From: Trichosphaerium sp. ATCC 40318
Taxonomy: Eukaryota > Discosea > Flabellinia > Trichosidae
Reading direction: 5' to 3'
Assembly (NCBI GenBank): GCA_038496445.1
Contig: JALMLS010000056.1
Span: 341,243-405,242, forward strand
Length of the DNA: 64,000 bases
Below the pieces are notes generated by a model, which saw nothing but the letters and a program-made list of their open reading frames with translations, searched no databases and was not told the origin of the DNA. Shown here piece by piece: positions 21,246 to 33,099 of this stretch. Numbering within the stretch: position 1 is the stretch's first letter; each line of letters opens with the position of its first letter. A program made the translations under genes and the position numbers.

Positions 21246-22867
21246 TTATAAGCAGCCTTGGAAAAATTCATTTACGTTGGCTGTACCCAACTCGCTATTG
21301 ACACTACGCTCTAGGAAAGCTGATACAGCTTGCCTTTGAATAGCATGATTGCTATACTCCTTGATGATCTCAATCAGCTTGTCAGCAAGTGCTTCAAGTT
21401 TTGATTTATCAATATTTTTAACAAAATAGTTCTCGGACTTAAGTGCCTTTGCACTGCACAGTTTGCTCTCGCTCAACTAGTCTTGTGAGTGCCATGTAAA
21501 GGATATATTTGTACGTACCTTTCCAAATAGTGGGACATAGTACAACTCAGAAATTTCCTTCAAGATATTTTGTTGTACTGCTTGGCTTTTCATGCTTGCA
21601 AATTTCGTAGCGAAGATTTCAAAATATGTCTTGAGTACTATTGCAGTTTGCACAGTAGTATATTTTTTTTCGACAGGTAGTTCTGTACGACCTAGTTTCA
21701 GTCTTAAATCACCCTAGCAGTGTAAATGTGAGTATTCTTTCAGGTAATTGTTAAAATTCTAACCTCGTCGCTATTACTCCAAACGTTGACTGATATACTT
21801 GGTCCAGCTGCTATAACGCGGTGAAACCAAAATGGTGGAATGTAGAGAACTTCAGAAGGTCGTAGTACAGCATCATAACATGTGACATTCTTAAAATTTG
21901 GAAATTTATCTGGTATTTGTTATTAGATTTTTTTTAATTACTTTTTTTCTATTACGTACCACTGTCTACTTTCTCGAAATCGACCTGTGATTGTCTTTGC
22001 ATTGGGTGCAAATAAGAGTGAGGGTATAACTTGGTGTAGGTTTTTGGTGGACAAAGAACAAATCTCTAAGAGTAGCGTTAAAAAAAAATACATAAATAAA
22101 AAAAGTAAAGTGATAAGGTACTTGCTTTGCGTCCGTAGAGTTGTGTGTAAAAGTTATGATTTTCATCGTAATGAGTGTGTGTAGTTATATTATGTCCACC
22201 CATCCATAAAAATGCCTCAGAAGATTTATCCAAGCGCCACATGTCAGTACGTAAATCTAAAAATAGTAAGTTACTTTTTTGGATTTTTGGATTTTATTTG
22301 TTTTACCCTTTAAAAGTTCAGGCGTTTCGTCGATGTAAACAGACGCGTATAGATAACCCTTAGCGTCACTAAGTGTTTTATTCCAAAACTTGTCAACTGT
22401 AAGATCGAGGTCCTGCCCTTTTTCCGGTTCTGCAACTGATCCCATCTAAAAGCTGATCAACACTTGCCGTGGCGTTAATACTCGTGTACCTCCTTGGTTT
22501 TGTCGTAGTAGCGAAAGATATTGCTCGTTTTTTGAAACTTGGCTGAAAATGTTTGGCGCCCTACATATTATCAATTGGTGGCATTTGTGAGCGTAGAGGT
22601 TAACGTACCGAGAAGTTTCTTCATGTACGGTGGGTTCCATAATGCTAAAGCTGGCCAATCATCTATGGCGTTCATAATGATCATTGGGCGCTTTTCTTCG
22701 ATGATACGAGCCCGTGTTATGCGGTCAAAATTTTTTGTTATTGGTGCGCCCATGAACTGATGCTGAGGGATATACGATGGCTGCCCGATACCGCTGTGGT
22801 TTTGGACATAATACACAACGAAACCAACTATTGTAGCAAGAATCAAGAACGCCAAAGCTTCTTTCAT
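21246..22867 (-). CDS. Membrane-anchored JmjC-domain oxygenase
   Basis: A multi-exon minus-strand gene of about 490 residues. It begins with a hydrophobic helix (ALAFLILATIVGFVVYYV), then the typical cupin_8/JmjC entry PMIIMNAIDDWPALALW. The Fe(II)-binding HxD motif is in THTHYDENHNF, the second histidine in YIPPFWFHRVIAAG, and RFVLCPPKTYTKLYPHS with SQVDFEKVD lies between, so the 2-oxoglutarate dioxygenase core looks intact. It most resembles the small JMJD/TYW5/FIH-like hydroxylase group; substrate unknown. The N-terminal anchor is unusual for enzymes that mostly act in nucleus or cytosol. The helical C-terminal part (LEALADKLIEIIKEYSN) follows a GTACGT intron. Confidence 0.8.
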
Positions 22868-22960
22868 TGTTATGGTACAGTTTCCCGATTTTTACAATCC
22901 AAAAAGCTGTTTGAGACCAGACTTGACATTTGGTGACGTCAACATTAAACTGAGAATGCA
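22868..22960. promoter_or_regulatory. Bidirectional promoter, JmjC gene / NFXL1 gene
   Basis: 93 bases between opposed start codons. Contains a TGACGTCA palindrome (22932-22939), identical to the CRE/ATF consensus. Its role here is inferred. Confidence 0.45.
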
Positions 22961-25900
22961 ATGAGTCGCAGGGAGAACCTAGAAGGGTTTTCTAGATCTT
23001 CCAAGTACAAAAGTAAGAACTTAGGGCAGGATGTAAGAAAAGCGACATCAGGTTCAAGAGCAACTAACTTGACAGCGTTTGGTGGTGGACCTAGCCGCAA
23101 AAAACGAGGTTCAAAACCACGCACGTTTGCTGTAAGCCACAAGATACAATTCTAGTCATTCTAAAACGTTCTAGCAAGCGAAAAAAGAAATATCTGAGCG
23201 TAATAACGACTTGTTAAAACGTTTGGCGTTATCCAGTACGAAACATCAACCAAAGACAGCTAACTTTACACTCTACAGGTGCAAGTTACGATGAAGATGA
23301 TTATGACGATGGTGAAGAACCAGAAGACGCCGAACATTGTATTATTTGCTTCAACGGTATTAGAAAGGAACAAGGCATATGGCAATGTCCCAAGTGCTTC
23401 TGCCACTTCTTCCATCTTGCTTGTAAGGTTTATTATTATTTTTTTTATTTTCTAATCACAGAGTGTAGGCATTCGCAAGTGGGCAGAGCGGGTACATGAC
23501 ATTTAACGAGTGTTCAACTTGGCACTACAAGCATCATTTGACGTCAAAGTATTGACGTTTCTAGGCACCTGATCAAGAAGCTAAGTTATCTAAAGAAGCA
23601 TTTCCAGACAGGCAAAAGACATGGGCCTGGTACGTCACTAAAATCTACTACTAGTGCGTTACTGACCATCCTACCATTTAGCCCAAATTGTCGAGGCCAA
23701 TTTCCTACGTCTGAGAAACCTACTAAATACATGTGCTTTTGTGGAAAAGTAGAAGATCCACCTGTAGATGCTTGGCTTAACCCGCATACTGTACGAATCT
23801 GCTCTACTATTGCGGTTGGTTTTATGGCTCAATTATGTAGTGTGGGGAAAAATGTGGAAGGCTACTTCTGCCAGAGTGTGGTCACAGTTGCGTTGAACAA
23901 TGTCATGCCGGACGGTAAGGTTTTTGCTATTTGTTTTAAAGATTGTCTTACTTCTTTGTGAAGATGTCCTCCATGTCCTGCTCAAGTACGAGCGCGATGT
24001 TTTTGTAATAGAGTACAAGAGACTAGGCGTTGCTCTGAGTCACTATATTCTTGTGGTGCAGTATGTGGTAGGGTGCTTGCATGCGGAAAGCACAGATGTA
24101 CACAAACCTGTCACAAAGGTATAAAGCATTTTTTTATCATCCCTCATTCGCCTAAATAGGACCTTGTCCTCCTTGCCATAAAACAAGTTTACAGCACTGT
24201 CGCTGTGGGAAAGAAGAGAGGCATGTGAATTGTACAGAAATCGATTTTTCTTGTGAAAAAGTTTGTGGAAAATCGTTCCCTTGTGGTCATCACACGTGTC
24301 AACGAGTAAGTACTCTCGTATTCGAGGACTGTTTTAACCGATTCACTTCTTAGGTTTGCCATACAGGAGCATGTGACTCTCAATGTCCTCTATCTATTGG
24401 AAGAACATGTTTTTGCACCAAACAAGGTAAACGTGTTTGGTCTAAACGTAATCTAACACAGTGCCTTTTCAGTACTTAACATACCATGTTGGGAGGAAAC
24501 TACATCATGTAATAACTCTTGTGATAAAGAACTACCTTGTGGTACGAGCTTTGATACCACTACTGAGAATTGTAACAATGAGCTAGGACATCGATGTGTT
24601 GAACGTTGTCATCCAGGAGATTGCCCACCATGTCAACTTACGAGCGTATGTTGAAATTAAGTAATTATATACTAACAATTTGCTAGAATAGGTCATGTAG
24701 GTGTGGGTCAATGACAAAGAACAACCAAGCGTGTCAAAAGTTTTTCAGATGTAATAGAAAGTGTACAAAAAAAAAGAATTGCGGGCGTCATGAGTGTAAA
24801 ACAAAATGTTGTGCAGGTACCCACAATATTACATTATCAGGAATACTCTAAATATTCTAAGGGGAATGTCCAACGTGTGATAGAAAGTGCAACCGTTGGC
24901 TCAATTGTAGAAACCATAAATGCACAATTTTATGCCATACAGGTCAGTACAGAACTCTTTGTGTTCATTTTTTCGTTTCCCAACTGATTTGAAAACTAGG
25001 AGCATGTGATCCTTGTCCCTTAGAAATACAAGTAACTTGTCCATGTAAGAAACGAAAAAAAACAAGGCCTTGCGGTCAGTACCCACCTCTCATGCATCTA
25101 TTACCGTATGGTTATCCTCAACACAACATAAAACTCAGATATTTCTAAATAGGCGCACATGCATTGGCAGACATACACGTGCTTTTCTGCCTTGTCACTC
25201 TCCAGAGTATATACCTTGTGAAAAACCTTGCGGTAAGCTATCTTACTTTGGATATTTACTAATAGTTCTAAAAGGAAACATGTTAAAATGTGGTAATCAT
25301 ACATGCGAAAAGCCATGTCATGGAGTAACACAGAGGCGTAAATTTGTCGATAATAAAGAAGTTGTAAAATATGGAACATCACCAGAGTACGTACTACAGT
25401 AAAGAGCCCACACATTAATAAAATCATAGCGGTGATGGTAAAGATACTTGTCGCCAGTGCTGGCGAACATGTGATAAGCCTTTGAAAGTATGCGCGGAAA
25501 AGTAAGTGAATGGTTTATTATTAATGTGGAACTAACAATTGTTAGTCACAAATGTGCCATGCCGTGCCATCCATCTTGGGGTATGACTTCCTACTATCTC
25601 ATTGTACAACAACTAATACTCTGTTTAAGTTGAGTGCAAGCCATGTGCGGTTGAGAAGGAATATAAGTGTCACTGTGGCGTAAGTAGTTATCTGTCTGGA
25701 TTATATTGTCTCATTCTATTTTAACAGATTGATACATTGACTATTCCTTGTCATTTGACTATTGACGCAAAAGTTCTCGAAGCTGAAAAGTCATGTGGTA
25801 ACACCTGCAATAGAGATTTACCTGGCTGTACGCTCTGCCTTTGAAATTTGCGTATATTTATCTCACCATCTAGGTTCTCACTTTTGCACTGACATATGCC

Positions 25901-26487
25901 ATCCTGGCGCATGTGGTGCTTGTAATGAAACAGTTACTCTGACTTGTAAATGTGGTAATCGCAAGGAGGCAAACAATTTTCCATTTATACTTTGGTTCTC
26001 ATTAAGTATTAGGAAATGCCTTGCTTAGAGCACCAAAAAGAGTGTAATAGTTCTAGTGCCAGATTAGACTCTAAGAATCGTCTTATATGCGATGAGAGTT
26101 GCGAAGTTAAGAAGCAAGAAAGAATTAAAAAACAAAAGGAAATACAGCTAAAGCGAAGCCAAGAAAAAGTATGCAGGTTTTATCTTTTTGTCCTAACATC
26201 TAACAAGGAACGTACACAAATGTTACAGATGAAAGCCAAAGAAAGAAAAGCAACAAAACGCCGTGCAAAAGGTGGTAAGATTATGTCAGCACAACGAGAA
26301 AAGGATCGCAAAGAGGCTTTGAAACTACTCAAGAAAAAAACAAAGTAAGAAATTGAAGAAACCTGTGTTTGTTTTTTTGACTTTTCTTAGGACTCAAATC
26401 ACGTCTACATGTGTAATAGGCGTGGTAGTAGCACTTATATTTTCTGTAATCATTGCTATTGTTATTTTTAAGCCTACAGTCGTATAG
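22961..26487 (+). CDS. NFXL1: NF-X1-type zinc finger protein with C-terminal membrane anchor
   Basis: Long gene with about 20 small exons. After a basic N-terminus comes a RING/PHD-like finger ([31 protein letters not shown]). Then a series of NF-X1 fingers, C-G-x-x-C...C-G-H-x-C-x-x-x-C-H-x-G-x-C-P-x-C, starts at about 23700 ([20 protein letters not shown]) and continues to about 26030. The C-terminal part is a highly charged coiled coil ([16 protein letters not shown]), followed by a single transmembrane helix ([20 protein letters not shown]) and a short tail. NFXL1 of animals also ends in a membrane segment, unlike NFX1, which supports the NFXL1 subtype. The RING suggests ubiquitin ligase activity; the target is unknown. 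Several exon borders are approximate. Confidence 0.85.
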
Positions 26488-26546
26488 AGGAATAAAATAA
26501 CTTTTCTTTCAGTTTTATTTTTCCGTTATTGCATCAGTAGCTTGTG

Positions 26547-26792
26547 GCAGCGAAACCAAAGAAGGCTGACTTTAAAGTGTTTGCCTCAAATATGGTTTAT
26601 CAATAACGTGAGATTATCAGGAGGCAATTGGAAGAACTATCAAAAGAAAGGTGACAGGAAGGTACGCTTTTACAAAGTCCATTATTTCTTACGTTCCTGC
26701 CATCTTTTGGCAAACAAAAGTTACAAAAGGTGATAGGTCCAACGCTAGAGCGCACACTAGCATCTTTTAAACCTTTGTACTTGAATGAATGA
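26547..26792 (+). pseudogene. Broken small gene of unknown family
   Basis: One frame reads AAKPKKADFKVFASNMVYQ, an in-frame TAA, then REIIRRQLEELSKER. After a probable GTACGC intron comes LPSFGKQKLQKVIGPTLERT ending at a stop near 26790. The text on both sides of the TAA looks coding, so a nonsense mutation is likely. I do not recognise the protein. An unseen intron over the TAA is the alternative, but the available splice sites would leave fewer than 20 bases. Confidence 0.4.
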
Positions 26793-26962
26793 GTGCATGA
26801 GGAGATAAGAGTGCTATCAAATAGGTGCACACTCAATCGATTATTCGAACTTGACTTTTGAAACGTACATACTCTACAGCGGAAAGAAGTTCCCTTGTCC
26901 CTCATACCTTCACAGGTACCTAGCAATATCATTAGACAAAACGAATCGCAAAAAAACCTCAT

Positions 26963-27669
26963 ACTGTGTCGCTAAATCTGTGCCGCCAAGTTGACAATAG
27001 CACTGTCAGGGCTTTCGCGGGCGTACACACAATTTCCTTGAACGGCTGCGCACTTGTGTCAGATATTAGCGCTTTAAAAGGCGTACACACTATCAGCTTA
27101 AAGGATTGTGTACGTTTGAAGAGTGTCAATATCCTTGCGGGAGTTGATACAATAAATTTAACTGGATGCATCACCATCCAAGACGATTCTATTAGCGATT
27201 AGTAGGAATTCGCTCAATCAACTTGACAGCTTGTCTCAACATCACCGACAATGGCATCATTGCTATTGCACGCGATGTAAAACAGATAAACATGACTGGC
27301 CTTGCGAACATCACAGCTAGAGCCTTTGAAGCGCTGAAAAACGCTCTGGTAGTGTACATGCCCTCGAGTGATAGTATTCAAGATGAGCACTTAGCATTAT
27401 TGCAGAACGTTGAGAAGATAAGGCTTGAAGGACCACATATAACAGTGCAGTGTCAACATTCCTTGCCTTATTGCACTCGCGTTGCTATATGTGAAACTGA
27501 TATTCACCCTTCAAATTATTATTTGTTCCCTCTAAATGGAGAAGAGGAGGAATTTCCACGGGGCTCATATAAGAACCTTGGCCTTATAGTGGATCAGCCA
27601 GAATTCCAGTATGATCCATATAGTACATTAACATACGAAGCACAAAGATGGAACTATATTTTTCCATAA
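26963..27669 (+). pseudogene. Frame-broken LRR gene of the F-box/LRR family
   Basis: Two open segments in different frames. 26963-27202 encodes repeats such as VDTINLTGCITIQDDSISD and hits TAG. 27215-27669 resumes with IRSINLTACLNITDNGIIAI and runs to a stop after a non-repeat tail. At the junction (27195-27215) part of one repeat is missing, consistent with a deletion plus frameshift. There is no F-box in front; the first base is already inside a repeat. It is a 5'-truncated, frameshifted relative of the genes at 19507 and 40159. Confidence 0.75.
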
Positions 27670-30226
27670 GGAACATTTCTCCAAGATTTACTATGTACTT
27701 GTTAGTTAATAAATAGCACCTGTGTTAAACATGAAGTCATTTCCTGCCTGTTTAGATTAAAATAACTTCGTTGCAATATATTACCTAGTTGCTCAAGCCA
27801 TGTCTAACAGGTACCACAGCTGTTAACTGACTAAGTCATGTGGGTCATCATCGCTTTTAAAATCCCAGAAATGCTTGACACTAACAATTATGAACACTAG
27901 AAATGCTCAAAACGTTGGATACCAAAAAAATTAAATTGTCTGGTACCACTTTTTCTTACCGCAACAGCCAAGTGCAGTATCTAGCGTTGTAAACGAATGC
28001 TTAACGTAATATTCAATCAACAAAATGTAAAAAGGTTATTATGGTGAAGAACTTTGTGCGTAAATAGCCAGAATTAGGGTTTTGGCACGCTCAACATTCT
28101 GATCATTCCTGGCAGTTCCAGAGGCTCAAAAGCGAAAAAACTGAAACAAAACAGTTTGAATATGAACCATGCGCTCTACTTACAAAGGGACGAATGAGTC
28201 AGCATTTATAGCATATGGCCTCTTTGTTGCTACTGATACGCTCAGAAAGCGTACCCATCACACAATTTCATTGACCCCCCGACGGGGGCGATAACAAAGC
28301 ACAAGGTCAGAAGTGCAGTGAAAAACTACGCAATCTCATATTCATTGTGATAGAAAGGTACTTTCAAAACGGTTTTATACACAATAAATCAACTAAAAAA
28401 AAAAGTGTGGTATGATACTTCCACATAAATTGGTTTACGTTCATCTACGCGTTGATTCAGGGCAATTCACTAACATTGCACGTTTTGAAAAGTTATTGAA
28501 AAGTTGATTGATTTAATACAGAATTCCACAACTTATGTCAGCCTGTACACCTACAAGTCATACTTACAAGCACATAACAACATTCAGGTATACCATTACG
28601 GTTGTTAAACCTTTGAACGTCTAACGGGCCGAATTGTCTTCGAAGCAAAATCACACGTTTCTGTTTGCAATGAAACGTTTCTTACGTCTAATCTCATATA
28701 AAGTTGATCACATTGAACCAACATAACGTCGTTTTATTCATTACAATTACGAAGTCCATTCACTCATTGTAGGGGCAGCATCGCTTTTGAGACAGTTTCG
28801 AACAATAGAGACTTGTGATTTTTGACAGCAACGGAAAATTAGAGAATCTTTGAGAAGTACTTACCCACCACCTCAGAACCTTTTTTCGGATTTTCTAACG
28901 CCACTCCCTTAGTTTGGATTATTTGGATCGTTTATGGCCCGAGCTTTGCTACAGTACTATTTTAGTACTTTATTTGCGGACGACTAGTAGCTGTTGCCAA
29001 ATCTCATGGACCATTTCTGTACCTTGTGCTGTTTAATGCGTTGATCTTTGAGGCAGTTTCATGTTTGGAGTGAGAGGTCATTGGTGCATATCATCCAGCC
29101 ACCTCGGCAATAACCCAACTTTGGCAACTTACCTTTAGTGCAAAGATTAAAGACCATACCAAAACCGAGTGCAAGCAACCACCTTTTGTTGTATAAGCGT
29201 TTATTTTAGGGCTGCACTTTCGTTTAGAAAAAAACCAATCTGCACGTAGCAAATGCTGTTGCAATAATAGTGGTTGTTTGTGTTTTGCTTGTTCAAGTTA
29301 TTGATGCAGAAAAAGATGTCAAGAAAATACAAACTTAACAAATGGAGCCTTAAACTAAAAATATAGTTTTAGGCGCGAAAATACAATTCTGCATTCTTGC
29401 GATCTAGTGAGTACCTTGCAAGACAATGGACAGATGAGCGGTACTATATCGTAAAGCAAGGTAAGGAAACGAGCTACATTTATTTACAACGTTTGTAGGT
29501 AATACGCGTTCGCAAGAACAGGCGCAAGAGCACCAGAACAGGCGATAACGCTCAACAACTTTAAGCTGGCTTTACTTTATACCAGGCACGTACCGTCCTC
29601 CAAAAACTCCAAAACGCGGTGCCCTTTACAGTTTTCATTTTGTACAAATGCATTTGTTGCCAAACGTTGCTAGCCTTCACCGGCACGCGGATTGTAGCGA
29701 TGTGTCGCCGTGAAGCCGATCACTTAGCAAAATAGAGTTGGAAATTGTATTGCGCCCAGGCTAGTTGGTTATTTGCTGTGTACGCGACCTTAGAGTAACC
29801 CAGATGTTTAACAATCATTGGGGTGCTAGCGATGTTTCGCCGTGAAGCCGACACTTAGCTCAGTAACGCAATATATCATCTGGCCTGAATCAGTCAGGGA
29901 AACCGACCGATTTACGTTTTTTAGTTTTTAGAGCAAACAACACAAATAAAACACCTAAAACGACGTATTTGTAGCGCGCCAAATGCTGTCGTTTTGGGGG
30001 TTTTTTCCGTCTCGTGCTTTCCTGCTTACCGTTGGTTCTAGTAACTATCTCGTGCAAAGGGTAAAACACTTGAAGCAAAAATTGTAGACCAAGATGTCAA
30101 AATTACAACAAAGGACGAAGAAATGGGATTCAAGAGAAGAAAGTGTCCAAACTCAAATAGTTTGTATTTCCGCTTCCTCTTTGAGTTTCCATTGACACAT
30201 TGAGCTGCTTTTGCCCAGAGAAATGG
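27670..30226. other. Gene desert
   Basis: About 2.5 kb without a supportable gene, dense in stops on both strands. Holds a GC-rich hairpin CCCCCGACGGGGG (28276-28288), a duplicated 33-base segment at 29695 and 29827, and one minus-strand 62-codon frame without features. It may be the remains of a mobile element. Confidence 0.5.
29695..29859. repeat. Direct duplication, two copies 132 bases apart
   Basis: Copies at 29695-29728 and 29827-29859 share TAGCGATGT, TCGCCGTGAAGCCGA and CACTTAGC with one substitution and one indel. Short tandem or element-end remnant. Confidence 0.6.
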
Positions 30227-30490
30227 TCATGAGGCGAAGATATCGGCAGCCGTTTGCAAATTTCGATGTAGGTAATTCTCCGTCTTTTGACCATCATTGT
30301 TCCTTTCTAGGTTCCGTTTCAGCCATTTTTGTACGTCAGCTTCCGCCGCCGCAGCTTTGAGCTCAGCTGACAGGTGACGGATTTGTTGGGCGTCTTACGC
30401 TTCTGTCAATGTTTGGTTTTCTTGTTGGGATTCTTCAAGAGCGACTGTGGTCAGTTCGAGCTCACTCTCCAATGCTTGGTACGCTTGCAC
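30227..30490 (-). pseudogene. Coiled-coil exon with in-frame stop
   Basis: Minus-strand frame with strong heptad character (EQVQAYQALESELELTTVAL, then IRHLSAELKAAAAEADVQKW) interrupted by a single TAA at 30395-30397 and ending near 30227. The coding character continues unchanged past the stop, pointing to a recent nonsense mutation. Partner exons were not found. Family unknown. Confidence 0.45.
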
Positions 30491-30708
30491 CTGTTCTTAA
30501 TTAAAGCTTGTAAAAATACCAATCGTTCTTTCTTGTTTGGCTGCTAGTCAAGTTTATTGTAATGTACTAATAAACAAAATTTAAGAATAGTTGTAAAAAA
30601 CTAATCCGGATTGACCTTTATTTACGGTAAACTTTTTTGGTGGTAGTTTTCTGAAAAACAGTTACCATAAATCTATCAAATTCCACAAATTCGAGTGACA
30701 CTTGTAAT

Positions 30709-32945
30709 ATGTCAGTTCAAGATCCTCTCCTAACCGAAGACTATGAGAAGGAGAGTTCAAAAAGAGGTGGTAGACAGGTACACGCATGGATTGTTAATTT
30801 CTCATTTACCATAGTGCCTATGTGTTGTTATAACCATTGTTTCAACAGTTTTTGTAGTATTATTGTGTCTCGTAGCGATATTGGGATTGGTACACGAAAT
30901 AAATGTAAAGTTGCTTTAGACTAACCTACGTAGACCATACAGTTCTATGCCGGTCCCAAGATGGCAAATGACGCATTACATCACGCTACACTCGAATTTA
31001 CGAGAATCGAACTCGCAAACCCAACAGAGACCAGTATTGATATCTGCGCATCGTTATCTATTCTCAATGGAGGTAGTTTCGCCGCGAGCATCGACCAGGT
31101 TCGGACCAACTTTCCTACGCGTGTGTAAACGTTGTAGGCTACATTGCAAGTGTCACATGGAGGAATAGTATTTGGGTCAATGAATTTGCCTGCAACAACC
31201 CTAAACGCGTACGAAACTTGTTGATAGGCGTAATAATCACAACATAATAGATACGTACCGACAACAGTAAAGGTGAACGACACTCTTCAAATATCCCATG
31301 CTGAAGGATTCAGCGCCATGGCGAAAGAGCTTATAGCAGGTAAAACTGTAGTTTGGCACGTGAAGGCACGATAAAATGGACGCAATGGCGTGCTATATTT
31401 ACTAACATTACCTTAGGCTGAGAAAGTGCCTGTCAAAGCTTTCTTTTTTAAACTGAAAGTAAGCATTGAAAAGGACATTGCTATAAGGAGCGCACCCATA
31501 TCAAACTTTAGAGGATTTAATATTTCAACTTACAAGGCCGACAAAGGCACGTGATATCCAAATTTATTTTCGACTTGAAAAACACGCTGCATTTTTTGCT
31601 TATTATGACGCTAGACAAGGCTTATGGACGCATGACTGTTGCTTTTGATAATCCTGGTATTATTGCACTTAGGAACATTGGTCCTGCTTCCTTTGGTATA
31701 AAATACAAAGGGCAAATCATTGGTTAGTTCGATTGTCGTTATTAAAGCCATTAACAACGAATACAGGTGAAGCACATTTGGACAACTTTAGTGTTGGATT
31801 TGGCAACAATAGCATCCTTGGATCTGCTATCATCTCAAAATCCCCGTCAAATGAATCAGACCCATTAATTGATGATTTCTTCTCACACTGGGTGGTAAGA
31901 AAGAAAACAAACTACTATTTTAATGAAACTTACTGACAACTGAAAGATCGGTGAAACTCTCACTGCTGGTTTTGAAGGCCCTACAAATGCATCAGCATCT
32001 TATTTGATAAATCTTGTATCACAACAGGCAACTATTATTGGATACACAGGAGCTCCATTTGTATCTGGAGCATTATTTAACGACAGCAATTTTCTTACTG
32101 GAGGTAAACTATTTATTCACTTCTAACCTCTACTAAACACCATTTGTAGTTTTTGTAGATATCTATAACCCTTTCGCTGTCTCTTTGGATGTAGATAAAG
32201 TTTCATTTGCAGCAGGCATTGACGGCAGTTTTATAGCCGCTGGTAGCTACCTGGACAACAAGTGTTTATCAAGTACCCACTTAGTTTGTTTTTTCTGGCT
32301 AAACCAAGTTAGGTGATTCATTTGGTGTAATTGGATCACAACAGAAAATACATGTTTCTGGAACGGTACTAAGTTGTATTACAGAGCGCTTGATTTTTCT
32401 GAGACAGATGCTTAGAGTCATACACTAATTAGAGCGCTTCCATTGTCTTTTCCAAAGCCATGTAATGGTAACAGGCTTTGGGGAATGTATTGTTTAGCAT
32501 TAGATGCAAACAACCGAAATAAAACAGGACTGGCATCTGTGTTAAAGATAAACGGCACAATGGACGCCAGATTAGATGGTAAATTCCCTGTGTCATTACT
32601 ATACTCTCAAGTACAGCACCAAACTTCATAATCAATAAGTATTAACCTAGTTTAGAACGCTATTCGACTTGGCTTGGATTGGCCCGTAGAAGAGGATAAT
32701 TTAAGGTGTAATCATGACTTGAATATGTCGTATTATCCAATGTGCCACACTCAAACAGCAGGTAAATAACTCTTTGACAACCTCATTTCTCTCTTTTTTC
32801 GAATACCGTTAAGTCTTAACTTGTTGATAACAACTTTCTCAAAGGTGAATATTGCACACAACAAGAAATTATCATCGAAAAGTACATTCACAAGAATGAC
32901 ACAACTATGATACACCATGGTGGTGATATTATTGCCTTAAACTAG
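30709..32945 (+). CDS. LEA2/DUF3712-like single-pass membrane protein
   Basis: Multi-exon gene. A short cytosolic N-terminus (SVQDPLLTEDYEKES) is followed by a transmembrane helix (VVITIVSTVFVVLLCLVAIL, then LGLVHEI) and repeated beta-sandwich modules of LEA2 type. Signs are LEFTRIELANPTETSIDI, LQISHAEGFSAMAKELIA, MTVAFDNPGIIALRNI and FVDIYNPFAVSLDVDKVSF; N-P-T/F after a beta strand is the family mark. Such proteins in fungi and oomycetes (DUF3712) are vacuolar or surface membrane proteins of unclear function. The C-terminal part has conserved-looking cysteines (NLRCNHDLNMSYYPMCHTQT). One intron (31547-31614) has a GC donor. Some exon borders at 31090-31270 are uncertain. Confidence 0.7.
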
Positions 32946-33099
32946 TCTGTATACTAGTAATATTATAATGTTTAAATACTAGAAACCTCAATAAACACAA
33001 AGACACATAATTCTGTTGTCAACGTTAGAAATCATTTCGCTGAATTTTTTCGTTTAACTGATTTGTTTGTCACAAGTACATGATAAAACAATCAATAAT

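Noticed and set aside
26547-26792. Ciliate-like code in which TAA encodes glutamine
   Set aside because: All well-supported genes in the window (for example KIN17, Spt16, TBCCD1) end at TAA, TAG or TGA where the family ends and contain no internal stops.
30960-31010. tRNA-like T-arm (GAATCGAACTCGC)
   Set aside because: Inside the coding exon of the LEA2-like gene; no acceptor stem or anticodon arm around it.
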